Assembly (NCBI RefSeq): GCF_016464305.1
Contig: NZ_JAEIOJ010000002.1
Span: forward strand, 620,001-684,000
Length of the DNA: 64,000 nt
Direction: 5' to 3'
Source of the DNA: Umezawaea beigongshangensis
GTDB lineage: Bacteria; Actinomycetota; Actinomycetes; Mycobacteriales; Pseudonocardiaceae
Below the pieces are notes generated by a model, which was not told the origin of the DNA, did not search any database, and saw only the letters and a program-made list of their open reading frames with translations. Below are positions 7,204 through 14,461 of this stretch, one piece after another (the first letter of the stretch is position 1; the number at the start of each line of letters is the position of its first letter). The translations under genes were made by a program, and so were the position numbers.

Positions 7204-8979
7204 ATGACCGTCGCCGAGGACGTCGCGGACAGTTCGAGCGCGCCGGCGCAGGCCGTGCGCCGCCGGTCGTGGCCGGTGTTCGCCGCCGCGGCGCTGCTGG
7301 CCCTGCTGCCGCTGGCGTTCCAGGCGGTCACCCTCCCGCGGGGCTTCTTCTGGCAGGACGACTTCCGCTACCTGATCCGCGTCACCGACCAGCCGCTGAC
7401 GCCGGAACTGCTGTTCACCGGCTACAACGGCCACCTCATGCCCGGCCAGTTCCTGCTGGTGTGGGCCGTCACCGCGATCTCGCCGCTGAACTTCCCCCTC
7501 GCCGTCGCTCCCCTGCTGCTCCTGCACGGCGCGGCGGCGGCGCTGCTGTGGCGGCTGCTGGTGCGCCTGTTCACCGCGCGGTGGGCGCTGCTGACGCCGT
7601 TCGCGGTGTTCACCTGCTCACCGCTGCTGCTGGTCTCCACGCGCTGGTGGGGCTTCGCGCTCCAGGTGGTGCCGATGGTGCTCACCCTGATCGGCGCGGT
7701 CGACGCCCAGGTGCGGCACGTCCTCACCGGCCGCACCCGCGATCTGGTGGCGGGTCTGCTGTGGGTGGTGACGGGCGCGCTGTGCTGGCAGAAGGCGCTG
7801 CTGGCCGTGCCGGTGCTGATCGCGGTCACCGGCATCGCGTTCGGGTTGCGGGCGCACCGGCGCTCGATCGCCGCGCACACCGCGCTGCTGCTCGCGCTCG
7901 CCGCCGGGTACGTGGCGCTCGCCGACGACGCCGTGGCCGGTGGTCCCTCCGCCGCCTCGCAGTGGCTCGCGCTGGCGCCGCGGATGATCGCCGACACGTT
8001 CGTGCCCGGCGTGCTGGGCGGACCGTGGCTGCTCAGCACCGAGGGACCGACCGCGTGGGCGGTGCCGCCGCTGCCCGTGCGGCTGACGCTGTGGGCGGTC
8101 GCGGCGGCGGTCGTCGTCACCGGTCTGCTGGTCGGCCGCCGGCGGGCGGCACTGGCGTGGCTGCTGCTCACCGGGTACCTCGCGGTCGCCGTGGTCCTGG
8201 TCGGCGTGACGCGGCTGTCGGTGATCGGCAGCGTGATCGGCGGCGATCCGCGCTACGTCGCCGACGCCGTCCCGGTGGCGGTGCTGTGCGCGGCGCTGGC
8301 GTTCTGCGCGCCCGGCGCCGCGCCCCGCCCGGTGTCCGGCCGCGGCGGTGCCGCGCTGGCCGCCCTGGGCGTCGTGGTCGTGGCCGGTTCCGCCGTGACG
8401 GTGGTGCGCGCCGACGACGGCGGCCGCACGGCGGCCACCGAGCGGTACGTGGCGACGCTGCGCGAGGGGCTGCGGCGCGATCCCGCCGTGGTGCTCTACG
8501 ACCGGCGGGTGCCGGTGGAGATGATGAACCCCTGGTTCGGCGACCTGTCGAACCTCTCGGAGGTCGTGCGGGTGGTGCCGGAGGTGGCGCCGCGCTTCGA
8601 CGGCCCGGCGGAGACGCTGCACGTCGTGGACGACCTGGGGAACCCGCGGCCGCTGACCGTGGACGTCCGGGCGACCGGCGCGGCGGGAACGGTGCCGGAG
8701 TGCGGTCACCCCGTGGGGCGCAACCCGGTGGAGATCCCGCTGAGCGCACCGATGACCGCTCCGCGTCAGGTGGTGCGCCTGGACTACTTCACCGGCGCAG
8801 CCGGGGCCGGGGTGCTGCGCGCCGGTGGCCGGGAGGTCGAGGTGCGCTTCGACACCGGCCTGCACACCCTGCACGTGGTCGTGCCCGATCCGTTCAGCTC
8901 CGTGACGCTGTGGACCACGGAGGCGACGGCCGGCGTCTGCGTGGACGGCGTGGTGGCGGGGCCGCCCGCGTCCGGCTGA
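7204..8979 (+). CDS. Polytopic membrane protein, GT-C glycosyltransferase-like
   Basis: A 591-residue protein with about 10-11 hydrophobic helices between residues 24 and 430 and a C-terminal soluble domain of about 150 residues that should be extracytoplasmic. Directly after the first helix comes FFWQDDFRYL with D52-D53. An acidic pair in the first outer loop is the hallmark of GT-C enzymes (mannosyl/arabinosyl-transferase fold) that use polyprenyl-phosphate sugars. ATG at 7204 has a G-rich upstream site. I recognise no closer family. A role in cell-envelope glycan or protein glycosylation is inference from the fold-like layout. It stands alone between a permease and a dehydrogenase gene. 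Confidence 0.75.
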   Translation: MTVAEDVADSSSAPAQAVRRRSWPVFAAAALLALLPLAFQAVTLPRGFFWQDDFRYLIRVTDQPLTPELLFTGYNGHLMPGQFLLVWAVTAISPLNFPLAVAPLLLLHGAAAALLWRLLVRLFTARWALLTPFAVFTCSPLLLVSTRWWGFALQVVPMVLTLIGAVDAQVRHVLTGRTRDLVAGLLWVVTGALCWQKALLAVPVLIAVTGIAFGLRAHRRSIAAHTALLLALAAGYVALADDAVAGGPSAASQWLALAPRMIADTFVPGVLGGPWLLSTEGPTAWAVPPLPVRLTLWAVAAAVVVTGLLVGRRRAALAWLLLTGYLAVAVVLVGVTRLSVIGSVIGGDPRYVADAVPVAVLCAALAFCAPGAAPRPVSGRGGAALAALGVVVVAGSAVTVVRADDGGRTAATERYVATLREGLRRDPAVVLYDRRVPVEMMNPWFGDLSNLSEVVRVVPEVAPRFDGPAETLHVVDDLGNPRPLTVDVRATGAAGTVPECGHPVGRNPVEIPLSAPMTAPRQVVRLDYFTGAAGAGVLRAGGREVEVRFDTGLHTLHVVVPDPFSSVTLWTTEATAGVCVDGVVAGPPASG

Positions 8980-9023
8980 CCACCACCGCACGGCCCCGGT
9001 TCCCACCTGGCAGGATCGGACTC

Positions 9024-9890
9024 GTGAGCGACATTCGACGTGTGGGAGTGGTGGGCTCGGGCCTCATGGGGTCCGGCATCGCGGAGGTCTGCGCCAGGGC
9101 GGGCCTCGACGTGCTGGTCGCCGAGGTGGACGCCGGAGCCACGCAGGCCGCGAAGGACCGGATCGCCGCCTCGCTCGGTCGCGGTGTGCGCAGCGGCAAG
9201 CTGACGGAGGCCGACCGGGACGGCGCGCTGGAGCGCCTGCGCTTCACCACCGACCTGGGCGACTTCGCCGACCGGAACCTGGTCGTCGAGGCCGTCGCGG
9301 AGAACGAGCAGGTCAAGACGGACGTGTTCGCGGCGCTGGACAAGGTGGTCACCGACCGCGAGGCGATCTTCGCGTCGAACACCTCGTCCATCCCGATCAT
9401 GAAGCTGGGCATGGCCACGAGCCGTCCCGAGCAGGTCGTCGGCGTGCACTTCTTCAACCCGGTGCCGGTGCTCAAGCTGGTGGAGCTGGTGCCGTCGCTG
9501 CTGACCGCGGAGGAGACGCGGGCCAGGGCCGAGGCGTTCGTCACCGGCGTGCTGGGCAAGGAGGTCATCCGCTCCCAGGACCGCGCGGGCTTCGTCGTCA
9601 ACGCCCTGCTGATCCCCTACCTGCTGTCGTCGATCCGGATGCTGGAGTCCGGGTTCGCCTCCGCGCACGACATCGACAACGGCATGGTGCTGGGCTGCGC
9701 GCACCCGATGGGGCCGCTGCGGCTGGCCGACCTGATCGGCCTGGACACGACCAAGGCCATCGCCGAGTCCATGTACGAGGAGTTCAAGGAGCCGCTGTAC
9801 TCCCCGCCGCCGCTGCTGCTGCGCATGGTCGACGCCGGCCTGCTGGGGAAGAAGAGCGGCCGGGGCTTCCACGACTACTCCGCCGCCTGA
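9024..9890 (+). CDS. hbd: 3-hydroxybutyryl-CoA dehydrogenase family protein
   Basis: A 288-residue NAD-dependent dehydrogenase. The Rossmann motif GVVGSGLMGSGIAEV lies at about 7-21, the catalytic-domain segment HFFNPVPVLKLVELV contains the active-site His, and SSI/NTSSIPI and DRAGFVVNALLIPYL are typical. Length matches the stand-alone FadB2/Hbd type (about 282-290). GTG at 9024 follows a GGA-rich site. The enzyme interconverts 3-hydroxyacyl-CoA and acetoacyl-CoA in short-chain fatty acid or polyhydroxybutyrate metabolism. It is monocistronic, with a hairpin directly after the stop. NAD against NADP use was not resolved. Confidence 0.93.
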   Translation: MSDIRRVGVVGSGLMGSGIAEVCARAGLDVLVAEVDAGATQAAKDRIAASLGRGVRSGKLTEADRDGALERLRFTTDLGDFADRNLVVEAVAENEQVKTDVFAALDKVVTDREAIFASNTSSIPIMKLGMATSRPEQVVGVHFFNPVPVLKLVELVPSLLTAEETRARAEAFVTGVLGKEVIRSQDRAGFVVNALLIPYLLSSIRMLESGFASAHDIDNGMVLGCAHPMGPLRLADLIGLDTTKAIAESMYEEFKEPLYSPPPLLLRMVDAGLLGKKSGRGFHDYSAA

Positions 9891-9903
9891 CCGGCGAACG
9901 CGC

Positions 9904-9932
9904 GGCGCCGGTTCTCGCGAACGCGCGGCGCC
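9904..9932 (+). terminator. Compound hairpin after hbd
   Basis: The stem GGCGCCG/CGGCGCC encloses an inner stem GTTC-TCGC-GAAC, 14 bases after the stop codon. It is built from two direct copies of a 17-bp sequence (9894-9910 and 9917-9933, beginning GCGAACGCGC). No T-run follows, as is usual for actinobacterial terminators. Confidence 0.5.
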
Positions 9933-10145
9933 GCGCGTCGTCCACCGCCGACACCCGCACCGCAGAGTGATCGGCGCACGGCCGAACGACTGAACCGCCG
10001 CCGTCCGCCACCGGCGTGCACACCACCGCTCAGAACACAACGTGAGAAACATGGTCCCGCGCGAATTAATGCTCGCACGGGGACACCTGCCGCTGGCCGG
10101 GGCGAGCGCACCCCTTACCACATCTCCTCGTCAAAAATTACCGTG

Positions 10146-10176
10146 TTGACAGAAGACGAAATACCAGCGCTATCCT
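10146..10176 (+). promoter_or_regulatory. Distal promoter candidate upstream of DMATS gene
   Basis: TTGACA (10146-10151), a 19-base spacer, then TATCCT (10171-10176), inside an AT-rich stretch. It would give a leader of about 275 bases. Confidence 0.4.
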
Positions 10177-10398
10177 GCACTGTCCGTTACCAAAACTGCC
10201 CGGACGACTACTCCATCAGGCTGATGTCCAGGCGAGCGCGGACCCGTACGATCCCTGTGGAACCATCACCACGGACTGCGGAGACGACCGCACTTCACGC
10301 CTCCAGTTCGCTCTCACATGCGCGAACAGCAACGCGGGACCAAGCGGCGCGCTCACGACCGCCCGACCGCCGGACGACGCGAGCAACACCCGCACGGG

Positions 10399-10428
10399 TG
10401 GACAAGTTTGGTTCGCTTGGCGTAACTT
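10399..10428 (+). promoter_or_regulatory. Proximal promoter candidate of DMATS-tryptophanase operon
   Basis: TGGACA (10399-10404), an 18-base spacer, then TAACTT (10423-10428), 30 bases before the GTG start. The ribosome site GAGGAG is at 10445-10450. Confidence 0.5.
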
Positions 10429-10458
10429 CTCGGGCGCACCTGACGAGGAGAAGAAACC

Positions 10459-11553
10459 GTGATGGACGACGCCGATGCCTCTCTGCGCGATTTCACCGGT
10501 CAACAACTCACCGCACTCCTCCATTCAGTGGGTTTGCAGGAAACCACTGAAACATCCGTTCGACTGCTGCACGACGCACTGGGGCCCGCCGCGGCCCGGC
10601 CGGTCTCGGAATCACCGGTGTGGCCGTCCGACGTCTCCGACGACCGGACACCGGTGGAGTTCTCCACGGCCTTCGGCGACGACGACCCCGCCGTGCGGGT
10701 GCTGGTCGAGACGATCGCCGATCCTCCCGGCAGGGCGGGCAACCTCCACACCTCGCTGCACGTCCTCGGTGCGCTGACCGAGCGGTTCGGCCTGTCGCTG
10801 GACCGCTTCCACGCGGTGCGCGACCTGTTCCTCCCGGAGAACCCGCAGGGCGCGTTCAGCCTGTGGTTCTCCCTGGTGTTCCGGCGAGGCGCGCTCCCGG
10901 CGATCAAGGTCTACTTCAACCCCGACGTGCGCGGCGTCGACCAGGGTCCGTCCCTCGTGCAGGAGGGCCTGCGACGGCTCGGCTTCAGCGCGGGCCACTC
11001 CACGATCACCGCCCACGCGCTGAGCCGCCCCGGCGGACTCGACCGGTTCTCCTTCTTCGCGCTGGACCTCGACGAGGGTGATCACTCGCGGGTGAAGGTC
11101 TACGTCTCCCACGAGGACGCCGACGTCGCCGTCGTCGAGCGCGCGGCGAGCGCCGCGCGGGGCGTCGACGCCGAGCGCGTCCCGGACTTCTGCCTGCTGA
11201 CCGGCGGACCCGGCCCGTTCACCGGCCGACCGCTGATCTCCAGCTACACCTTCGTCGACGACGATCGGGACCGGCCCAGCGGCTACTCGCTCTACGTGCC
11301 GATCCGCGACTACGTCGCCGACGACGCGGAGGCGCGGACCAGGGTGCTCGCGGTCCTGCAGCGGTGCGGCATCGACCCGACCGGTTTCGAGAACGCGCTG
11401 AACGCCGTGGCGGGCAGACCGCTCACCGACGGCGCCGGCCTCATCGCCCACGTGTCGCTGCGCCTCGGACGCCCCCGGCCCGGTGTCACCACCTACCTGT
11501 CGTCCGAGGCCTACGGCGTCACCGCTCCCCGCCCACTCCGACTGGCCAACTAG
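10459..11553 (+). CDS. Indole (tryptophan) dimethylallyltransferase, ABBA/DMATS family
   Basis: A 364-residue aromatic prenyltransferase of the DMATS type that moves a dimethylallyl group from DMAPP to the indole ring of tryptophan or a derivative. Family features include NLHTSLHVLGALTERFG and the repeated beta-strand Lys/Tyr motifs that hold the pyrophosphate: PAIKVYFNPDVRG, RVKVYVSHEDAD and SGYSLYVPIRDY. No Asp-rich motif is needed in this family. GTG at 10459 is 8 bases after AGGAG; ATG at 10462 is the alternative. It is followed after 10 bases by a tryptophanase gene, as in Streptomyces iptA-type loci. The regiochemistry (C4/5/6/7) cannot be read by eye. Confidence 0.9.
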   Translation: MMDDADASLRDFTGQQLTALLHSVGLQETTETSVRLLHDALGPAAARPVSESPVWPSDVSDDRTPVEFSTAFGDDDPAVRVLVETIADPPGRAGNLHTSLHVLGALTERFGLSLDRFHAVRDLFLPENPQGAFSLWFSLVFRRGALPAIKVYFNPDVRGVDQGPSLVQEGLRRLGFSAGHSTITAHALSRPGGLDRFSFFALDLDEGDHSRVKVYVSHEDADVAVVERAASAARGVDAERVPDFCLLTGGPGPFTGRPLISSYTFVDDDRDRPSGYSLYVPIRDYVADDAEARTRVLAVLQRCGIDPTGFENALNAVAGRPLTDGAGLIAHVSLRLGRPRPGVTTYLSSEAYGVTAPRPLRLAN

Positions 11554-11563
11554 GAGTTTCGCC

Positions 11564-12949
11564 GTGCCCCTGATGGAGCCGTACCGCATCAAGGTCGTGG
11601 AGCCGATCCCGATCACCACGCGCGCCGAACGAGAGCACGCGATGGCCGACGCGGGCTACAACCCGTTCAACCTGCGGGCCGACCAGGTCACCATCGACCT
11701 GCTCAGCGACTCCGGCACGGGGGCGATCTCCGCCGAGCAGCAGGCCGCGGGCACCAGGGGTGACGAGTCGTACGCGGGCGCGAGGTCGTACTACCGCTTC
11801 CGCGAGGTGATCGCGGACCTCACGTCCTACCCGCACTTCTTCCCCGTGCACCAGGGCCGCGCGGCCGAGCGCATCCTGTTCTCGGCGCTGCTGAAGCCCG
11901 GCCAGGTGTCGATCAGCAACACCCACTTCGACACGACGCGCGCCAACGTGGAACTGCTGGGGTGCACGGCGCGGGACCTGCCGTGCCCGGAGGCGAAGAA
12001 CCTCGACGGCGACTTCCCCTTCAAGGGCGACATCGACCTGGTGCAGCTGGAGCGCATCCTCGGGGAGCCCGGCGCGGGCAACGTCGGCGTCGTGGTCATG
12101 ACGATCACCAACAACGGCGGCGGCGGCCAGCCGGTGTCGATGGCGAACCTGCGGGCCGCGCGCGACATCTGCCGCCGCTACGGCGTGCCGTACTTCCTCG
12201 ACGCCGCCCGGTTCGCGGAGAACGCCTGGCTGGTGACCCAGCGGGAACCCGGCTACGCGAACGTCTCACCGCGCGAGGTCGCCGAGGAGGCGTTCGCGCT
12301 GGCCGACGGCTGCGTGGCGAGCCTGAAGAAGGACGGCATCGTCCACATGGGAGGGATCGTCGCGATGCGCGATCCCGAGCTCGCCAAGCGGTGCGAACTG
12401 CTGCTCATCGCCGGAGAGGGCTTCACGACCTACGGCGGGCTGTCCGGTCGCGAGCTGGACATGCTCGCGCAGGGCCTGCTGGAGGTCACCGACCCCGCCT
12501 ACCTCGGCGCGCGGGCCGCGCAGACCTCGCACCTCGCCCAGCTCGTCGCCGACGCGGGGGTGGACATCGTGCGGCCACCGGGAATCCACGCGCTCTACCT
12601 CAACGCGGGGCGGCTGCTGCCGCACCTCCCGCCGCGACTGTTCCCCGGTCACGCGCTGGCCACCGAGCTGTACCTGGCGGGCGGTGTCCGCTGCGCCGAA
12701 CTGGGCTCCCTCTACCTCGGCGAGATCGACGACGACGGCGAGTTGCAGCGACCGGCGCCCTACGAGCTGGTGCGGCTGGCCATTCCCCGCCGCGTCTACA
12801 CGCAGAGCCACCTGGAGTACGTGGCCGAGACCCTCGCGCAGATCGCGAAGCGCCCGGAGCGGGTCCCCGGCTACCGGCTGGTGGAGTCTCCCCCGATCCT
12901 GCGGCACTTCAAGTGCCGCCTGGAGCAGGTCCCGGCGGACGCCCGGTAG
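11564..12949 (+). CDS. tnaA: Tryptophanase (tryptophan indole-lyase)
   Basis: A 461-residue PLP enzyme of the beta-eliminating lyase family. The PLP lysine lies in SLKKDG and the cofactor aspartate in FLDAARFAENA. Two positions separate tryptophanase from tyrosine phenol-lyase. RCAELGS has Leu where tyrosine phenol-lyase has the phenol-binding Arg. ILRHFKCRL has His where that enzyme has Phe. Both match tryptophanase. GTG at 11564 has AGGAG 7 bases upstream; an ATG three codons later is poorly spaced. With the prenyltransferase it would turn prenyl-tryptophan into prenyl-indole, pyruvate and ammonia. It could also simply supply indole. Confidence 0.93.
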   Translation: MPLMEPYRIKVVEPIPITTRAEREHAMADAGYNPFNLRADQVTIDLLSDSGTGAISAEQQAAGTRGDESYAGARSYYRFREVIADLTSYPHFFPVHQGRAAERILFSALLKPGQVSISNTHFDTTRANVELLGCTARDLPCPEAKNLDGDFPFKGDIDLVQLERILGEPGAGNVGVVVMTITNNGGGGQPVSMANLRAARDICRRYGVPYFLDAARFAENAWLVTQREPGYANVSPREVAEEAFALADGCVASLKKDGIVHMGGIVAMRDPELAKRCELLLIAGEGFTTYGGLSGRELDMLAQGLLEVTDPAYLGARAAQTSHLAQLVADAGVDIVRPPGIHALYLNAGRLLPHLPPRLFPGHALATELYLAGGVRCAELGSLYLGEIDDDGELQRPAPYELVRLAIPRRVYTQSHLEYVAETLAQIAKRPERVPGYRLVESPPILRHFKCRLEQVPADAR

Positions 12950-12951
12950 CG

Positions 12952-13020
12952 GTGCCGGGCCCGGCACCACCACCGGCTCCACCGGCGCCCGTGCCGTCGC
13001 GTCGCCGCGACGGCACGGGC
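12952..13020. terminator. Bidirectional terminator region between tnaA and cvnD
   Basis: Two GC-rich elements. The first is a perfect 16-bp palindrome GTGCCGGGCCCGGCAC (12952-12967). The second is a perfect 15-bp stem beginning GCCCGTGCCG (12987-13001 with 13006-13020) around the loop TCGC. It separates convergent operons, so it can serve both strands. Confidence 0.8.
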
Positions 13021-13028
13021 GGGTGTCG

Positions 13029-13622
13029 TCACGCCATCGCGTCGAGCCGCGCCATGGTGTGTTCGATCAGGTCGATCAGCACGGCCTTGCTGGACTCCCG
13101 ATCGCGCACGTCGCACAGCACGACCGGGATGGCGGCGTCCACGTCGAGCGCACCCCTGACCTCCTCGACGGTGTAGCTGTGCGCACCGTCGAAGCAGTTC
13201 ACCGCCACGATGAACGGGATGTTCCTGCGCTCGAAGAAGTCGATCGACGGGAAGCTGCTGTCGAGCCGCCGCGTGTCGACCAGGACGATCGCGCCGATCG
13301 CGCCGTGAGCCAGCTCGTCCCACATGAACCAGAAGCGGTTCTGCCCCGGCGTGCCGAACAGGTACAGCACGATCGAGGGGTTGATCGTGATGCGCCCGAA
13401 GTCGAGGGCGACCGTGGTCGTGTCCTTGCCCTCGACGCCGACGACGTCGTCGACGCCGACGCTGGCCTCGGTCAGGAGTTCCTCCGTCTGCAGAGGAGGG
13501 ATCTCGCTGACGGACTTGACCATCGTGGTCTTGCCGGTGCCGAAGCCTCCGGCGATCACGATCTTCACCGCGGTGGGAACGAGCAGCTCGCCACCGCGCT
13601 GCTCAGATTCCACGGACACCAT
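13029..13622 (-). CDS. cvnD: Conservon GTP-binding protein CvnD (Rho/Roc-like small GTPase)
   Basis: A 197-residue ATP/GTP-binding protein, last gene of a four-gene conservon. P-loop GGFGTGKTT is at about 25-33, switch/G3-like LFGTPGQNRFWFMWDEL at about 88-104, and the VNCFDG segment replaces the NKxD motif, as in the CvnD/DUF-type actinobacterial GTPases. The N-terminus overlaps the cvnC end by 20 bases. In Streptomyces the Cvn proteins assemble at the membrane into a complex compared with eukaryotic G-protein-coupled receptors. CvnD is the switch component. Confidence 0.93.
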   Translation of the reverse strand: MVSVESEQRGGELLVPTAVKIVIAGGFGTGKTTMVKSVSEIPPLQTEELLTEASVGVDDVVGVEGKDTTTVALDFGRITINPSIVLYLFGTPGQNRFWFMWDELAHGAIGAIVLVDTRRLDSSFPSIDFFERRNIPFIVAVNCFDGAHSYTVEEVRGALDVDAAIPVVLCDVRDRESSKAVLIDLIEHTMARLDAMA

Positions 13623-13980
13623 CGAGCACCGCCTGCAGTAGGTTCCGGTCGGGGATTTCCGTGACCCTGGACGGGTCTCGGACGATCACGTCACCACGCT
13701 GGACGAGATCGCTGAGCAGCACCTTGACGACCTGCAACGGCAGGTCGAGGTACGCGGCCACCTCCGCCACCGACAACGGCCGCTGGCAGAGCTTCATGAT
13801 CTCCAAGTGCTCCACCGTCAGCGAATCGGGGTCCGACGCGTTGCGCATCGCCCGCACCTGGGTCACCAGGTGCAGCTCGCTGCGCACCGGCCGGGTGCGT
13901 CCCCTGACCATCGCGTACGGCCGGACCAGCGGGCCGGCCGCCTCGTCGTACCACCAGTCCTCCTGGCCGGCCCCCGCCAT
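13603..13980 (-). CDS. cvnC: Conservon protein CvnC (DUF742)
   Basis: A 125-residue DUF742 protein with a helical/winged-helix-like core. Signature pieces are GPLVRPYAMVRGRTRP, ELHLVTQV, LTVEHLEIMKLCQRPLSVAEVAAYL and LPLQVVKVLLSDLV. It is always found between the roadblock protein and the GTPase in conservons. Its ATG at 13980 shares a base with the cvnB TGA (ATGA), indicating translational coupling. Its biochemical role is unknown; it is a partner within the Cvn complex. Confidence 0.93.
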   Translation of the reverse strand: MAGAGQEDWWYDEAAGPLVRPYAMVRGRTRPVRSELHLVTQVRAMRNASDPDSLTVEHLEIMKLCQRPLSVAEVAAYLDLPLQVVKVLLSDLVQRGDVIVRDPSRVTEIPDRNLLQAVLDGVRGI

Positions 13981-14420
13981 CAGGACGACCTGCGCGCGGC
14001 CGGCATCGCGCCGGGGTTCACTCCACCCCGCGGTGCTGCGGACAAGTAGTTCCCGACGCGCTTGACGAGCATGTTCATCTCGTAGGCGATCATGCCCATG
14101 TCCGCGTCCTCGTCGCTGAGGACCGCGAGGCAGGCGCCGTGTCCGGCGGCCGTGACGAACAGGTAGGCGTGCTCCATCTCGACGATGGTCTGCCGCACCT
14201 GGCCGCCGCCGAAGTGGCGGCCGGTGCCGCGCGCGAGGCTCTGGAACGCGGAGGCCATGGCCGACAGGTGGTCCGAGTCGTCCTTGGACAGTCCGGGAGA
14301 TCTTCCCAGCAGCAGGCCGTCGGCGGACAGGACCACGGCGTGGCGCGCACCGACGACGCGGCCCACGAGGTCCTCCAACAACCAGTTCAGTTCGTTGTGC
14401 TGAGTAGTCATCTCGTTCAT
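13980..14420 (-). CDS. cvnB: Conservon roadblock/LC7-domain protein CvnB
   Basis: A 146-residue roadblock/LC7 protein beginning MNEMTTQHNELNWLLEDLV, the typical start of CvnB. The domain includes HAVVLSADGLLLGRS and IVEMEHAYLFVTAAG. Roadblock proteins act as GTPase-activating or scaffold partners, here presumably of CvnD. ATG at 14420 is chosen for family match and the AAGGGA upstream; a GTG at 14447 is in frame. It lies 41 bases after the cvnA stop. Confidence 0.92.
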   Translation of the reverse strand: MNEMTTQHNELNWLLEDLVGRVVGARHAVVLSADGLLLGRSPGLSKDDSDHLSAMASAFQSLARGTGRHFGGGQVRQTIVEMEHAYLFVTAAGHGACLAVLSDEDADMGMIAYEMNMLVKRVGNYLSAAPRGGVNPGAMPAARRSS

Positions 14421-14461
14421 GTGGAGGGCGTCCCTTTCAGTCTCCACGGATCAACGACGAA

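Larger units (their letters stand above)
9933..10458. other. Long 5' region of the prenyltransferase-tryptophanase operon
   Basis: About 525 bp without a convincing gene. Unlike its surroundings it is locally AT-rich (about 10040-10220), with two promoter-like elements described separately. A regulated or horizontally acquired promoter region is plausible. No palindrome good enough to call an operator was seen. Confidence 0.45.
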
